Positions 45,901 to 54,302 of a stretch of DNA of 64,000 nucleotides are shown one piece after another. The position numbers and the translations under genes are program-made. The notes under the pieces were generated by a model that had not been told where the DNA came from, searched no databases, and saw only the letters and a list, made by a program, of their open reading frames with translations. The number at the start of each line of letters is the position of its first letter. Positions within the stretch are counted from its first letter, which is position 1. The stretch covers positions 124,001-188,000 of the forward strand of contig CBDCHC010000001.1 in the NCBI GenBank assembly GCA_965217075.1, in the 5' to 3' direction. Source of the stretch: CBDCHC01 sp965217075. Its GTDB lineage: Bacteria > Pseudomonadota > Gammaproteobacteria > PS1 > Pseudothioglobaceae.

Positions 45901-48900
45901 ATATTTGGTCAGTGCTATTACCAGCGGTATCTGTGGCTATAACAGTAACTCTGTTAGTAGCTGTAGTAGTTGGGGCTGTTTTATAAGTTAGTGCGCCAGT
46001 AGTTGAGTCTATATTAAATAAATTAGCGTTAGTGCCACTGATAGCATAAGTTACTGTGTTAGCTGTATTAGTATTACTAGTATCACTAGCGTTTGCTGTG
46101 TATACGCTGCTGCTATTAACTGCTACAGTTGCAACTGCCTCGCTAGTAAATATAGGGCCAGTAGTATCAATCGTAATATTAAGTGCGGTGCTAGCTGCGC
46201 TGGTATTACCAGCAGTGTCTGTAGCTTTAGCACTTAGGTTGTTTACTCCTTCGTTAAGTGCGCTAGTTAAGGTAATATTATAATCACCGCTAGCATTTGC
46301 AATGCCTGTGCCTACTTCTATAGCGCCGTTATATATCTTAACTGTAGCTCCTGCTTCAGTTGTGCCGGTTATTATTGGGGTAGTAATATTGGTAACCTTG
46401 TCACTATCACTATCGCCGCTATCGCTTGCAGCTGCTAAGTCAATAGTTGGGGTAGCTGGTGGTTCAAAGTCATAATTTTGAGTGCTAGTAGCTGCTGAGG
46501 TAGTAAGCGTTGCAGTAGCAACACTATTAGCAGCGTCTGCGGCTACACTTACAGTTATACTGCCTTCTGAGTTTGGAGTTGGGGTTACTGTTAAACTATA
46601 AGTAGTGCCAGAGCCTGTAAAGCTTCCTTTAGTGCCGTTATTTACGCTTATATCAGTAGCGTCAAAACCAGTTACTGCTTCGCTAAAAGTAAAGGTAAAG
46701 GTAACATCGCCATCAGTACTATTGATTGTATCCTTGTTCTGGTTGTTAGTAATATTTAATGAGACTTTATCAACTACAGTGATGTTTAATATTTGGTCAG
46801 TGCTATTACCAGCGGTATCTGTGGCTATAACAGTAACTCTGTTAGTAGCTGTAGTAGTTGGGGCTGTTTTATAAGTTAGTGCGCCAGTAGTTGAGTCTAT
46901 ATTAAATAAATTAGCGTTAGTGCCACTGATAGCATAAGTTACTGTGTTAGCTGTATTAGTATTACTAGTATCACTAGCGTTTGCTGTGTATACGCTGCTG
47001 CTATTAACTGCTACAGTTGCAACTGCCTCGCTAGTAAATATAGGGCCAGTAGTATCAACAGTAATATCAAGCGCACTACTAGCTACGCTGGTATTGCCAG
47101 CGGTGTCTGTAGCTTTAGCACTTAGGTTGTTTACTCCTTCATTTAGTGGAGTAGTTAAAGTGATACTATAATTACCACTAGCATCTGCTGTAGCACTGCC
47201 TACTTCTATAGCGCCGTTATATATTTTAACTGTAGCGCCTGCTTCAGTTGTGCCGGTTATTGTTGGCTTGGTATTGCTAGTTATATTATCAGTAGTCTTG
47301 CTGCCAGTATCGCTTGCAGCTGCTAAGTCAATAGTTGGGGTAGCTGGTGGTTCAAAGTCATAATTTTGAGTGCTAGTAGCTGCTGAGGTAGTAAGCGTTG
47401 CAGTAGCAACGCTATTAGCAGCGTCTGCGGCTACATCTATAGTTATAGAGCCAGTTGCAGGGTTTGTAGCTGGGGTTACTGTTAAACTATAAGTAGTGCC
47501 AGAGCCTGTAAAGCTTCCTTTAGTGCCGTTATTTACGCTTATATCAGTAGCGTCAAAACCAGTTACTGCTTCGCTAAAAGTAAAGGTAAAGGTAACATCG
47601 CCATCAGTACTATTGATTGTATCCTTGTTCTGGTTGTTAGTAATATTTAATGAGACTTTATCAACTACAGTGATGTTTAATATTTGGTCAGTGCTATTAC
47701 CAGCGGTATCTGTGGCTATAACAGTAACTCTGTTAGTAGCTGTAGTAGTTGGGGCTGTTTTATAAGTTAGTGCGCCAGTAGTTGAGTCTATATTAAATAA
47801 ATTAGCGTTAGTGCCACTGATAGCATAAGTTACTGTGTTAGCTGTATTAGTATTACCAGTATCACTAGCGTTTGCTGTGTATACGCTGCTGCTATTAACT
47901 GCTACAGTTGCAACTGCCTCGCTAGTAAATATAGGGCCAGTAGTATCAATCGTAATATTAAGTGCGGTGCTAGCTGCGCTGGTATTACCAGCAGTGTCTG
48001 TAGCTTTAGCACTTAGGTTGTTTACTCCTTCGTTAAGTGCGCTAGTTAAGGTAATATTATAATCACCGCTAGCATTTGCAATGCCTGTACCTACTTCTAT
48101 AGCGTCGTTATATATTTTAACTGTAGCGCCTGCTTCAGTTGTGCCGGTTATTGTTGGCTTGGTATTGCTAGTTATATTATCAGTATTATCGCTACCAGTA
48201 TCGCTTGCAGCTGCTAAGTCAATAGTTGGGGTAGCTGGTGCTGTGGTATCATAAGCCTGAGAGGCAGTGCTATTAGCACTGCCAATACCCACTGTATTTG
48301 TAGCAGCATCTGCGTCTACACTTACAGTTATACTGCCTTCTGAGTTTGGAGTTGGGGTTACTGTTAGGCTATAAGTAGTGCCAGAGCCTGTAAGAGTTCC
48401 TTTAGTACCACCAGTTACAGTTATGTCGCTGATATCAAAGCCAGTTACTATTTCAGCAAAAGTAAAGGTAAAGGTAACATCGCTATTAGTTGCTGTTGTA
48501 GCATTATCAGTAATAGTTAGTACTATTTTATCGGCTACAGTAATAGCTAGTGCTTGATCGGTGCTATTACCAGCGGTGTCTATAGCTGTGATGATAACAT
48601 TATTAGTAGTAGCAGTAGTTGTAGCAACTTTATAGCTAAGCTCACCAGTAGCTGGGTCTATATTAAATAAGTTAGCATCAGTGCCGCTAATGCTATAAGT
48701 AGCACCATTTGTATCAGTTGCAGTAGCTGTGTATATAGTAGCTGTATCTCCTAGTGCTACAGTTGTAGTTGCTGGGCTAGTAAATGTAGGTTTAGTGGTA
48801 TCAATGTTAATAGCGCTAAGTGTACTAATTGATATATTACCAGCAATATCTATTTGCTTGACTTGTATTTGATTAGCTGTGTAATTAGTATTATTATTTA

Positions 48901-51397
48901 AACTAAATGAAGTAGCTGTACCGTTCGTCCAAGTTGAGCCGCTATCAGTAGAATATTGCCATGCTGCTCCAATTTCTATATTATCTATATTTACTAGGTT
49001 ATCGTTACTAATACCATCGTTAGCATTAATGCCTGTATCGCTATTAAGAGCAATAGTTGGGGCGTCTGGTGCTGTAGTATCTAAAGTAAAATTAATAGTC
49101 TGTGTATTTGATATATTACCAGCGATGTCTGTTTGCCTTGTTTCTAGTGCATAACTACCATCTGTAGTAGGAGCTACATAAGATGTTGACCAGTCGCTAA
49201 ATATGCCATTATCTTTTTTAATTCTATATTGTATGCTAATATTTGTATCTGTATTAGTAAATGGAGTCATACTAGCATCAGTTGTAACCCTATCAGTACT
49301 ATTTACACCTGTATCATTTACAAGTGCAATATTTGTTGCAGTATCTGGTATGCCAACTGTATCAATAGTTATAGCTCCAAGTTTTGCAATATCTGATGTA
49401 TTTTTGGCTGCATCTGTTTGTTTGACTTGTATTTGCTCAAGATTATAATTACCATCATCTAAAGAAAATGAGTTACCACTACCTATATTCCAAGTAGCGC
49501 CGCCATCAGTAGAATATTCCCACACTGCGTCTGTTTCAAAGTTATCAATAGTTATAAGGTTATTTTTTGTTATACCATCAGTATCACTTATACCTGTATC
49601 TATAATAGGTAATACATTTGGCATATCTGGTGCTTTAGTATCTAAAATAAAATCAATTGCAATAGTATCAGATAGTTTGTCATTTTTTGTGACTTTATTC
49701 CTTATTTCTAACGTATAAGGGCCGTCTTCTGTTGGTACTATAGGATCAAGTCCCCAATCATTTATTATAGTAATACCGGTGCCAGAAGTATCTTTTTTAA
49801 TAATTCTATACTCTTTTTTAATGCCAGGAATGACTGCGTCTGGATTATCATCTACAACAATAGTATTTATCTTATTGTTATTTGGGTTTATATTAGTAAT
49901 TGTTATTTCTGGTATAGGTATTTTAGCAATAACTTGATCAATAGCACTTTTAACAGGGTCTTGCATCTCATTAGGCAACCTATCATCTACATTGTTTAAT
50001 AAATCTTGTTTAGTATTATAACTCATCATCTTATCTGTGTCTATTTCAGCGCTTATTTTATTTATCACATCGTTAATATTAGTTTTAGCTGAAGCAGCTG
50101 AAAGTGCTGCTAACATTTTGCCATAATGATTAGCGTCAGCAGACATAACTCCATCTTTATCAACTGCTGCTTTTACCTCGTCATGAGTAATATCATTAAT
50201 ATTAAAAGTAGCGTTAACTCTATCTTTAATTGTTTGCATCATTTGCGTATTGATAGCTTCTTTATAAGTTATTTTTGTATTATCTATAGTATCAATACTA
50301 ATACCAGTTGTTTTAGCAGCAATAGCGGTAATAAGATTAATATTAGCAAAAACCATACCACCTACAGCATTAATTAATGATAATAAACTAGTATCCGCTT
50401 CTAAATCTCTAAGTCCAACTGTCTCATCCATATAATCATCATCAGTATTCTCATCAACAATTCTTAGAGTAATCATACCCCTATAGCTACCATAATCTAC
50501 AGAAAATTTACCATCATCGCTTACATCAATTTTTTTAAAAAACGCTGTTTCTCCTTGTTTATAAGCTAATACCTTAAGTCCATTACCAGCTACAACTGGG
50601 CCAAGTACAATAAAGCCTTCTATGATATCTGGTATGATAGTAGCAGCGGCAGCGCTACTACCGCTACCAATTGCATATGCAGCAGCAGCTCCAGCTACAC
50701 CAACTGCCGTTAGCGTATTAGCACCCAAACCAGATAATATAAATCCATCATCATTATCTTCAGTTGCTGCTATATCTTCTACACTATTTGTAACTTGTTT
50801 ACTTGTCGCATCTAAGCTTTCTACGCTATAATCATCAATTTGTTTATTTGCTATTATCTCATTTGCATTTTCTATATCATTAGTAGCATCTACAGTGTTT
50901 TTATTAATACTTGCATAATCATCAACAACAGCGCTATCAAAGCTTGATTTATCAATTAAAGAATCTTGTACTGTATCAAGATTGGCTACTTCAACATCAT
51001 CTGTTATATCAAGTAATATACTTTTATCACCATAAGCATAAATAAATTCACTACCATCAGCTAATGGAATTAAATTATCAGCAGTAACATAATAAATTTT
51101 TTTTTTACCAACATCATCGTTAAATGTAATTGATGCAGTGCAATTATCATCATTAACATCAGTACAAATAGAAAAATAATCATATACGACTAAAGATGAT
51201 TTGTTTTCTAGTAAAATTTCTAAATCTAATTTATTTTTCTTAACAACAAAGCTAGAGCTCTTATCATTAATAATAATATCATAATAATTATCATATTTAC
51301 TATAAATAAATTGTTGTTCGTCAATTGTTTTACTAGTAATTTTTACACTTGTCTTATTCATCTTAGTAGATAAAATTTTTGCTTGTTGTGATGTCAT
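42980..51397 (-). CDS. Giant type I-secreted Bap/LapA-like surface protein
   Basis: A protein of 2805 residues. I set the start at ATG 51397 (MTSQQAKILSTK) because GAGGT lies eight bases before it; the open frame reaches 51484 through a microsatellite. Residues 1-215 are an acidic N-terminal region, and about 220-265 is a Gly/Ala-rich hydrophobic stretch (SGLGANTLTAVGVAG). Ig-like and cadherin-like modules follow with TDTAGNTS and YAISGTNANLFNID motifs, then a PKD-like WGDGS module near 2350, DUF285 repeats at about 2450-2595 and RTX nonapeptides (GGAGNDTLTGG) near 2700. The C-terminal type I secretion signal includes DTITDFVSGTDKIDI. Likely an adhesin or biofilm protein. No secretion genes are adjacent. 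Confidence 0.88.
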   Translation of the reverse strand: MTSQQAKILSTKMNKTSVKITSKTIDEQQFIYSKYDNYYDIIINDKSSSFVVKKNKLDLEILLENKSSLVVYDYFSICTDVNDDNCTASITFNDDVGKKKIYYVTADNLIPLADGSEFIYAYGDKSILLDITDDVEVANLDTVQDSLIDKSSFDSAVVDDYASINKNTVDATNDIENANEIIANKQIDDYSVESLDATSKQVTNSVEDIAATEDNDDGFILSGLGANTLTAVGVAGAAAAYAIGSGSSAAAATIIPDIIEGFIVLGPVVAGNGLKVLAYKQGETAFFKKIDVSDDGKFSVDYGSYRGMITLRIVDENTDDDYMDETVGLRDLEADTSLLSLINAVGGMVFANINLITAIAAKTTGISIDTIDNTKITYKEAINTQMMQTIKDRVNATFNINDITHDEVKAAVDKDGVMSADANHYGKMLAALSAASAKTNINDVINKISAEIDTDKMMSYNTKQDLLNNVDDRLPNEMQDPVKSAIDQVIAKIPIPEITITNINPNNNKINTIVVDDNPDAVIPGIKKEYRIIKKDTSGTGITIINDWGLDPIVPTEDGPYTLEIRNKVTKNDKLSDTIAIDFILDTKAPDMPNVLPIIDTGISDTDGITKNNLITIDNFETDAVWEYSTDGGATWNIGSGNSFSLDDGNYNLEQIQVKQTDAAKNTSDIAKLGAITIDTVGIPDTATNIALVNDTGVNSTDRVTTDASMTPFTNTDTNISIQYRIKKDNGIFSDWSTSYVAPTTDGSYALETRQTDIAGNISNTQTINFTLDTTAPDAPTIALNSDTGINANDGISNDNLVNIDNIEIGAAWQYSTDSGSTWTNGTATSFSLNNNTNYTANQIQVKQIDIAGNISISTLSAINIDTTKPTFTSPATTTVALGDTATIYTATATDTNGATYSISGTDANLFNIDPATGELSYKVATTTATTNNVIITAIDTAGNSTDQALAITVADKIVLTITDNATTATNSDVTFTFTFAEIVTGFDISDITVTGGTKGTLTGSGTTYSLTVTPTPNSEGSITVSVDADAATNTVGIGSANSTASQAYDTTAPATPTIDLAAASDTGSDNTDNITSNTKPTITGTTEAGATVKIYNDAIEVGTGIANASGDYNITLTSALNEGVNNLSAKATDTAGNTSAASTALNITIDTTGPIFTSEAVATVAVNSSSVYTANASDTGNTNTANTVTYAISGTNANLFNIDSTTGALTYKTAPTTTATNRVTVIATDTAGNSTDQILNITVVDKVSLNITNNQNKDTINSTDGDVTFTFTFSEAVTGFDATDISVNNGTKGSFTGSGTTYSLTVTPATNPATGSITIDVAADAANSVATATLTTSAATSTQNYDFEPPATPTIDLAAASDTGSKTTDNITSNTKPTITGTTEAGATVKIYNGAIEVGSATADASGNYSITLTTPLNEGVNNLSAKATDTAGNTSVASSALDITVDTTGPIFTSEAVATVAVNSSSVYTANASDTSNTNTANTVTYAISGTNANLFNIDSTTGALTYKTAPTTTATNRVTVIATDTAGNSTDQILNITVVDKVSLNITNNQNKDTINSTDGDVTFTFTFSEAVTGFDATDISVNNGTKGSFTGSGTTYSLTVTPTPNSEGSITVSVAADAANSVATATLTTSAATSTQNYDFEPPATPTIDLAAASDSGDSDSDKVTNITTPIITGTTEAGATVKIYNGAIEVGTGIANASGDYNITLTSALNEGVNNLSAKATDTAGNTSAASTALNITIDTTGPIFTSEAVATVAVNSSSVYTANASDTSNTNTANTVTYAISGTNANLFNIDSTTGALTYKTAPTTTATNRVTVIATDTAGNSTDQILNITVVDKVSLNITNNQNKDTINSTDGDVIFTFTFSEAVTGFDATDISVNNGTKGSFTGSGTTYSLTVTPTPNSEGSITVSVAADAANSVATATLTTSAATSTQNYDFEPPATPTIDLAAASDTGNSNTDNITSNTKPTITGTTEAGATVKIYNGAIEVGSATADASGNYIITVTALNEGTHKLTAIATDTAGNTSAASSALNITVDTTAPSIPTIVLATASDTGSSNTDNITNDNTPIITGTAEADATVKIYNGTTEVGSATADASGNYIITVTALNEGTHKLTAIATDTAGNTSAASSALNITIDTTAPSTPTIILATASDTGSNTTDNITSNTKPTITGTAEAGATVKIYRGAIEVGSATADATTGVYNATLTTLLNEGVNNLSAKATDTAGNTSAASSALDITVDTTAPTLEITTDTTIIPVNNSTTVTFTFSEEIANFALSDITADNGSITSLTKSTTDNKVWTATFTANATGSTANNISVDVGAYSDIAGNNNTITATSANYLVQTPLLSTWKTSTDNETVTIRVNNDYEYNYTIDWGDGSVESSQTASATHVYATAGNHQIAITGDYPVISFGGAWNNKNTQLISIDSWGNTAWQSFNRAFTRVVNSVSMPTDITDIPNLSSVTDMSWMFNNSDNFNADISAWDTGKVTNMSGMFNGAINFNQNIDAWDTSKVTNMSNMFLFATKFNANISAWDTGKVTNMSGMFNSASKFNTDISTWKTDQVTNMSFMFNGAIIFDQDIGSWNISQVTTMSGIFNKSAMSITNMDKTLTGWADINTADGETSLQNGVSIGGATITYSNATAMQYLTDTYKWTTTATLKANDDSFTVGDNTATDTTATDKSATTTAQTIHGLGGNDTIIGGSAADNIYGGAGNDTLTGGTGADIFHFLYNNTGTDTITDFVSGTDKIDIAVLLDGYSAGDSFTDYVTATAGNISIDIDGTGGAGTSTVNIVLSNSYIAVESDFVLL
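43620..44030 (-). repeat. BspA-type (DUF285) leucine-rich-like repeats
   Basis: About five units of roughly 25 residues with the pattern F-N-x-D-I-S-x-W-D-T-x-x-V-T-N-M-S-x-M-F. The units are clear in DNA as well, for example the recurring block around 43765 and 43916. The family is common in surface proteins of Bacteroidetes, Mollicutes and some marine gammaproteobacteria and is often spread laterally. Confidence 0.75.
44641..45540 (-). repeat. Three tandem 300-bp repeats in the giant gene
   Basis: Units begin at 44641, 44941 and 45241, with an exact 300-bp period (100 residues). Each encodes one Ig-like module of the type TPTI-LATASDTGS to DTAGNTSAASSAL. The second and third are nearly identical in DNA. 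They are candidates for copy-number change by recombination. Confidence 0.8.
45541..48207 (-). repeat. Three near-identical 888-891-bp tandem repeats in the giant gene
   Basis: Units start at 45541, 46429 and 47317; the shared anchor recurs again at 48208, where a diverged fourth unit begins. Each encodes about 296 residues: an Ig-like module, a cadherin-like module (SVYTANASDT) and a third with NITNNQNKDTINSTDGDVTF. DNA runs of hundreds of bases are identical between copies, pointing to recent duplication or gene conversion. Confidence 0.88.
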
Positions 51398-51410
51398 ACG
51401 CTTAACCTCG

Positions 51411-51458
51411 TAATAATAATAATAATAATAATAATTATAATTATAATTATAATTATAA
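51411..51458 (-). repeat. Microsatellite (TTATAA)4(TTA)8 upstream of the giant gene
   Basis: Read on the minus strand, four TTATAA units are followed by eight TTA units. The tract ends 13 bases before the ATG at 51397, just upstream of the ribosome-binding site. The hexamer array creates TATAAT every six bases, identical to the sigma-70 -10 consensus. Because unit lengths are 6 and 3, length changes would not shift a reading frame but would change promoter spacing or number. Confidence 0.85.
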
Positions 51459-51596
51459 ATTAAGTAGGATTTTAACATGTTCATTTTAACTAAAGTAACT
51501 TTTTTACATATTTATGTTTACATATTTAGCTAATAAAAATTTAATATATAATTATATAAAATGTTAAAATTATTAGCTTTTAATCATATAAATAAT

Positions 51597-52415
51597 ATGC
51601 AACAAATAATTGAAAATGCTTTTGATGATATCTCAACGCTAACCATAAAGAACGCCCCTAAAGAACTAATAAATGCTGTTAATGATGCAATTAACCTATT
51701 AGATAGTGGCAAAGAACGTATTGCAATACAACATAGTATTGGTAATTGGAGTATTAATCAATGGCTTAAAAAAGCAGTGTTATTGTATTTTCGTTTAAAC
51801 GATAATCATAAAATAACTACTAACGGTTGGGCTAATTTTTATGATAAAGTACCAACAAAATTTTGTTCAATGAGCGATAGTGAAATACAAGCACAAGGAA
51901 TTAGAATTGTTCCTCCAGCTGTAGCAAGAAAAGGTTCGTTTATTGATAAAGGGGCAATACTTATGCCAAGTTACGTTAATATTGGTGCTTATATTGGTTG
52001 CGATACTATGGTAGATACTTGGGCAACAGTTGGCTCTTGTGCGCAAATTGGCAAAAATGTACATCTTTCAGGTGGGGTTGGAATTGGTGGAGTATTAGAG
52101 CCATTACAAGCCTCGCCAACTATTATTGAAGATAATTGTTTTATTGGTGCTCGTAGCGAGGTAGTTGAAGGTGTTATCGTAGAAGAAGGATCTGTTATTT
52201 CTATGGGAGTTTACATAGGACAAAGTACCAAAATTTATAATAGAGCAACAGGTAGCATAACTTATGGCAGAGTTCCTGCTGGTTCTGTTGTAGTAAGCGG
52301 AAATTTACCAGCCAAAGATGGTAGTCATAGTTTATATTGCGCTGTTATTGTCAAACAGGTTGATAGTAAAACTTTAGCTAAAGTTGGCATTAATGAATTA
52401 CTTCGAGATATTTAA
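51597..52415 (+). CDS. dapD: Tetrahydrodipicolinate N-succinyltransferase
   Basis: A 272-residue DapD, matching the family length. The start MQQIIENAFDDISTL at 51597 matches homologues; the frame is open from 51561. RIVPPAVARKGSFIDKGAIL, the left-handed beta-helix with MVDTWATVGSCAQIG, HLSGGVGIGGVLEPLQA and EVVEGVIVEEGSVIS are all present. It succinylates tetrahydrodipicolinate in lysine/meso-DAP synthesis. It is divergent from the giant gene. Confidence 0.96.
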   Translation: MQQIIENAFDDISTLTIKNAPKELINAVNDAINLLDSGKERIAIQHSIGNWSINQWLKKAVLLYFRLNDNHKITTNGWANFYDKVPTKFCSMSDSEIQAQGIRIVPPAVARKGSFIDKGAILMPSYVNIGAYIGCDTMVDTWATVGSCAQIGKNVHLSGGVGIGGVLEPLQASPTIIEDNCFIGARSEVVEGVIVEEGSVISMGVYIGQSTKIYNRATGSITYGRVPAGSVVVSGNLPAKDGSHSLYCAVIVKQVDSKTLAKVGINELLRDI

Positions 52416-52698
52416 TAAATATACATAATCTATTATTTAGATTTTATGTTAACAACTAATCTGTATTTAAAGCATAATTTATATTAATTATTTAAGTTAT
52501 AAATTAATAATTTCACAATAAAATTAACAAATATAGCCTTTAATAAGTATTTAAAAAATATTACTAATTTAATTATATTGTATTAAAGCAATAAATTTTA
52601 ATACAACTAGATTTAGTTGCTAAATATTTTTTTATTTAATACATAAGAGAAATATTTTTGTTAAAATTTAACTATTTTTTTTAATTGATATTATCAAT
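52416..52698. other. AT-rich gap between dapD and a pseudogene
   Basis: The 283 bases hold no frame, RNA gene or clear terminator that I can support. The last 15 bases (52684-52698) form a perfect inverted repeat, ATTGATA-T-TATCAAT, touching the ATG of the pseudogene. Its half-sites look like FNR but the spacing is one base short. Confidence 0.5.
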
Positions 52699-53204
52699 AT
52701 GAGATTTGTAATAATTTTTCTAATATTTTCTTTTCATTACTCTTATGCTAAAAATAGTTTAAATAGTGACAAAACATTTTCAATTCATGCTGGTTCATAT
52801 TTAAAGCATATCATACCTAGTAGTAATGATTTTACTGAAAAATTTGATAATAAATTTTTTTGATGTAGAGATAAGACTAAATGACGATAATGCAATATTT
52901 CAAAAAATAGTTATTGGTACTTTTAAAAATAGTAATAACAATAGGTGTATTTTATTAGGAGTGCAAAAAAATTGGAAGCACCTTACTAAAAGACGTATAT
53001 GCTTATGCAGGAGAATTTTTCTTTAATGAGTTTAATCACTGCGGTGATACTGGTATTTATAGAGAAATAAAAGACAAAACAAAACTAGGTTTTGCTCCTT
53101 ATCTGTATCACGGATTAGAATATGATTTAAGCCAACATGTAAGTATTGAAGCAGGATTTATTTTTCCATTAATATTAGTAACTACAATCCAATTTCATTT
53201 TTAA
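52699..53204 (+). pseudogene. Outer-membrane-type protein, two frameshifts
   Basis: Three frames join into one exported protein of about 168 residues. They are a signal peptide (MRFVIIFLIFSFHYSYA) with IHAGSYLKHIIPSSND, then FDVEIRLNDDNAIFQKI to VQKNW, then STLLKDVYAYAGEFFFNEF to the aromatic end IQFHF. The first break is in a T7 run at about 52855-52861 and the second in an A7 run near 52965-52972. The short barrel-like pattern ending in Phe suggests an outer-membrane protein. I cannot assign a family. Its end overlaps the convergent AlkC-like gene. Confidence 0.6.
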
Positions 53205-54280
53205 ATCAACAAGTCAAAACTATTATTATTCATTTTACAACCATTAACAATAATGCTAATTTTATGTTTTCCTGGGTAATATGTTCTAGTTGATATTTTT
53301 TTAAATGAGTATTTTTTTTTAACTATTTTTGTATTACTTAAAAGATTTGCCTCTGATATTTTAAAAATTTTTGGCGCTAATTTAGCATTATTTTTAACAA
53401 ATTCAATTATATATTCAAGTCGTAATTTACCAAGTTTTTTGTTTTTAGTTTTTATTACAAATGAAAACTCTAAATTATGTCCAATATAGGCAAATTTATC
53501 TACTTTAAAGTCTTTAATACTGATATTTTTTGGCTCATTAAAACCAAATAAACTTAAAATTTCTTGATTGCCTTGTTTTAATAAAGAACGACAAGCATGT
53601 TTTACTAGCCAATTTAAATTAGCATTTTTACCTAACCAGTCTTTAGCAATATTAATCACTATTTGTGGGTTATCTTTAGAAATGTCATTTAAATTATTAG
53701 CAACACTACGACGAACATACAAACTATCATCATCTTTTAAATGCGCTAAAATTGGCAAAATAAGGTTTGGATTTTTTTTAAATTCAGGCAATGACATTGC
53801 CCAAGATAGGCGTGAACGACAACCCTCAGATGCTAATCTGCGAATATGATGATTATTAGCGTATGCCCATTGTTGCATTTGCTTCATCATTTTATTTTTA
53901 TCTTTTTTAATAAAAACACGCACTGCAAATTCAGAGCTTGAAAATTTAGTAAAATGCGCTAATGCTTTAATCGATGCTTTATAATTATTAATTCCGTACA
54001 ACTCAACAAAATCTGGAAAAAACATATATTGAAAACCAGTAAAATTAACTGCTACTTTTGTTAAAATTTTAATTGATTGTTGATAGTCATCTGGTAAAAA
54101 TTTATATAGAGTTTGTGAAATATGCCTCATTCTGGCTTTTAACTCTAAATTACTCCAACTATCATCAAATATATTTTCAATAAAACCATTGCTATCAAAC
54201 TGCTGATAATTTTTTGTTATATTATTAGCTAATGAATTTATTAAATTTTCATTATATAAGTTTTTTAATAACTCTGGCAC
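53201..54280 (-). CDS. AlkC/AlkD-like HEAT-repeat DNA glycosylase family protein
   Basis: A 359-residue protein. The signature SSEFAVRVFIKKD, then HIRRLASEGCRSRLSWAMSL and SLYVRRSVANNLNDISKDNP, matches the AlkC/AlkD DNA alkylation repair family built of HEAT-like repeats. A C-terminal beta domain (about 270-359) resembles the Ig-like domain of AlkC. I chose GTG 54280 (PELLKNLYNENLI), where homology starts; the frame is open to 54337 inside trpB. Known members remove N3- and N7-alkylpurines. The substrate is not predicted here. Confidence 0.78.
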   Translation of the reverse strand: MPELLKNLYNENLINSLANNITKNYQQFDSNGFIENIFDDSWSNLELKARMRHISQTLYKFLPDDYQQSIKILTKVAVNFTGFQYMFFPDFVELYGINNYKASIKALAHFTKFSSSEFAVRVFIKKDKNKMMKQMQQWAYANNHHIRRLASEGCRSRLSWAMSLPEFKKNPNLILPILAHLKDDDSLYVRRSVANNLNDISKDNPQIVINIAKDWLGKNANLNWLVKHACRSLLKQGNQEILSLFGFNEPKNISIKDFKVDKFAYIGHNLEFSFVIKTKNKKLGKLRLEYIIEFVKNNAKLAPKIFKISEANLLSNTKIVKKKYSFKKISTRTYYPGKHKISIIVNGCKMNNNSFDLLI

Positions 54281-54302
54281 AATACTATAAAAGCAATATT
54301 TT

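Noticed and set aside
44641..48207. Regularly spaced repeats as a possible CRISPR array
   Set aside because: Units are 300 and 888 bp, contiguous, and encode protein modules; there are no short repeats with unique spacers and no cas genes.
43731..50831. Many plus-strand frames of 60-130 codons opposite the giant gene, several of them near-identical to each other
   Set aside because: They are antisense shadows of the repeats: Val/Leu/Ala-rich, no ribosome-binding sites, and their repetition follows the 888-bp and 300-bp units.
51398..51484. Upstream ATG codons at 51478 and 51484 as start of the giant protein, giving an Asn-Tyr tract
   Set aside because: No ribosome-binding site; the tract is just translated microsatellite, while ATG 51397 has a well-placed GAGGT.
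52684..52698. ATTGATATTATCAAT as an FNR box
   Set aside because: The half-sites are separated by three bases instead of four and it touches the start codon of a pseudogene.
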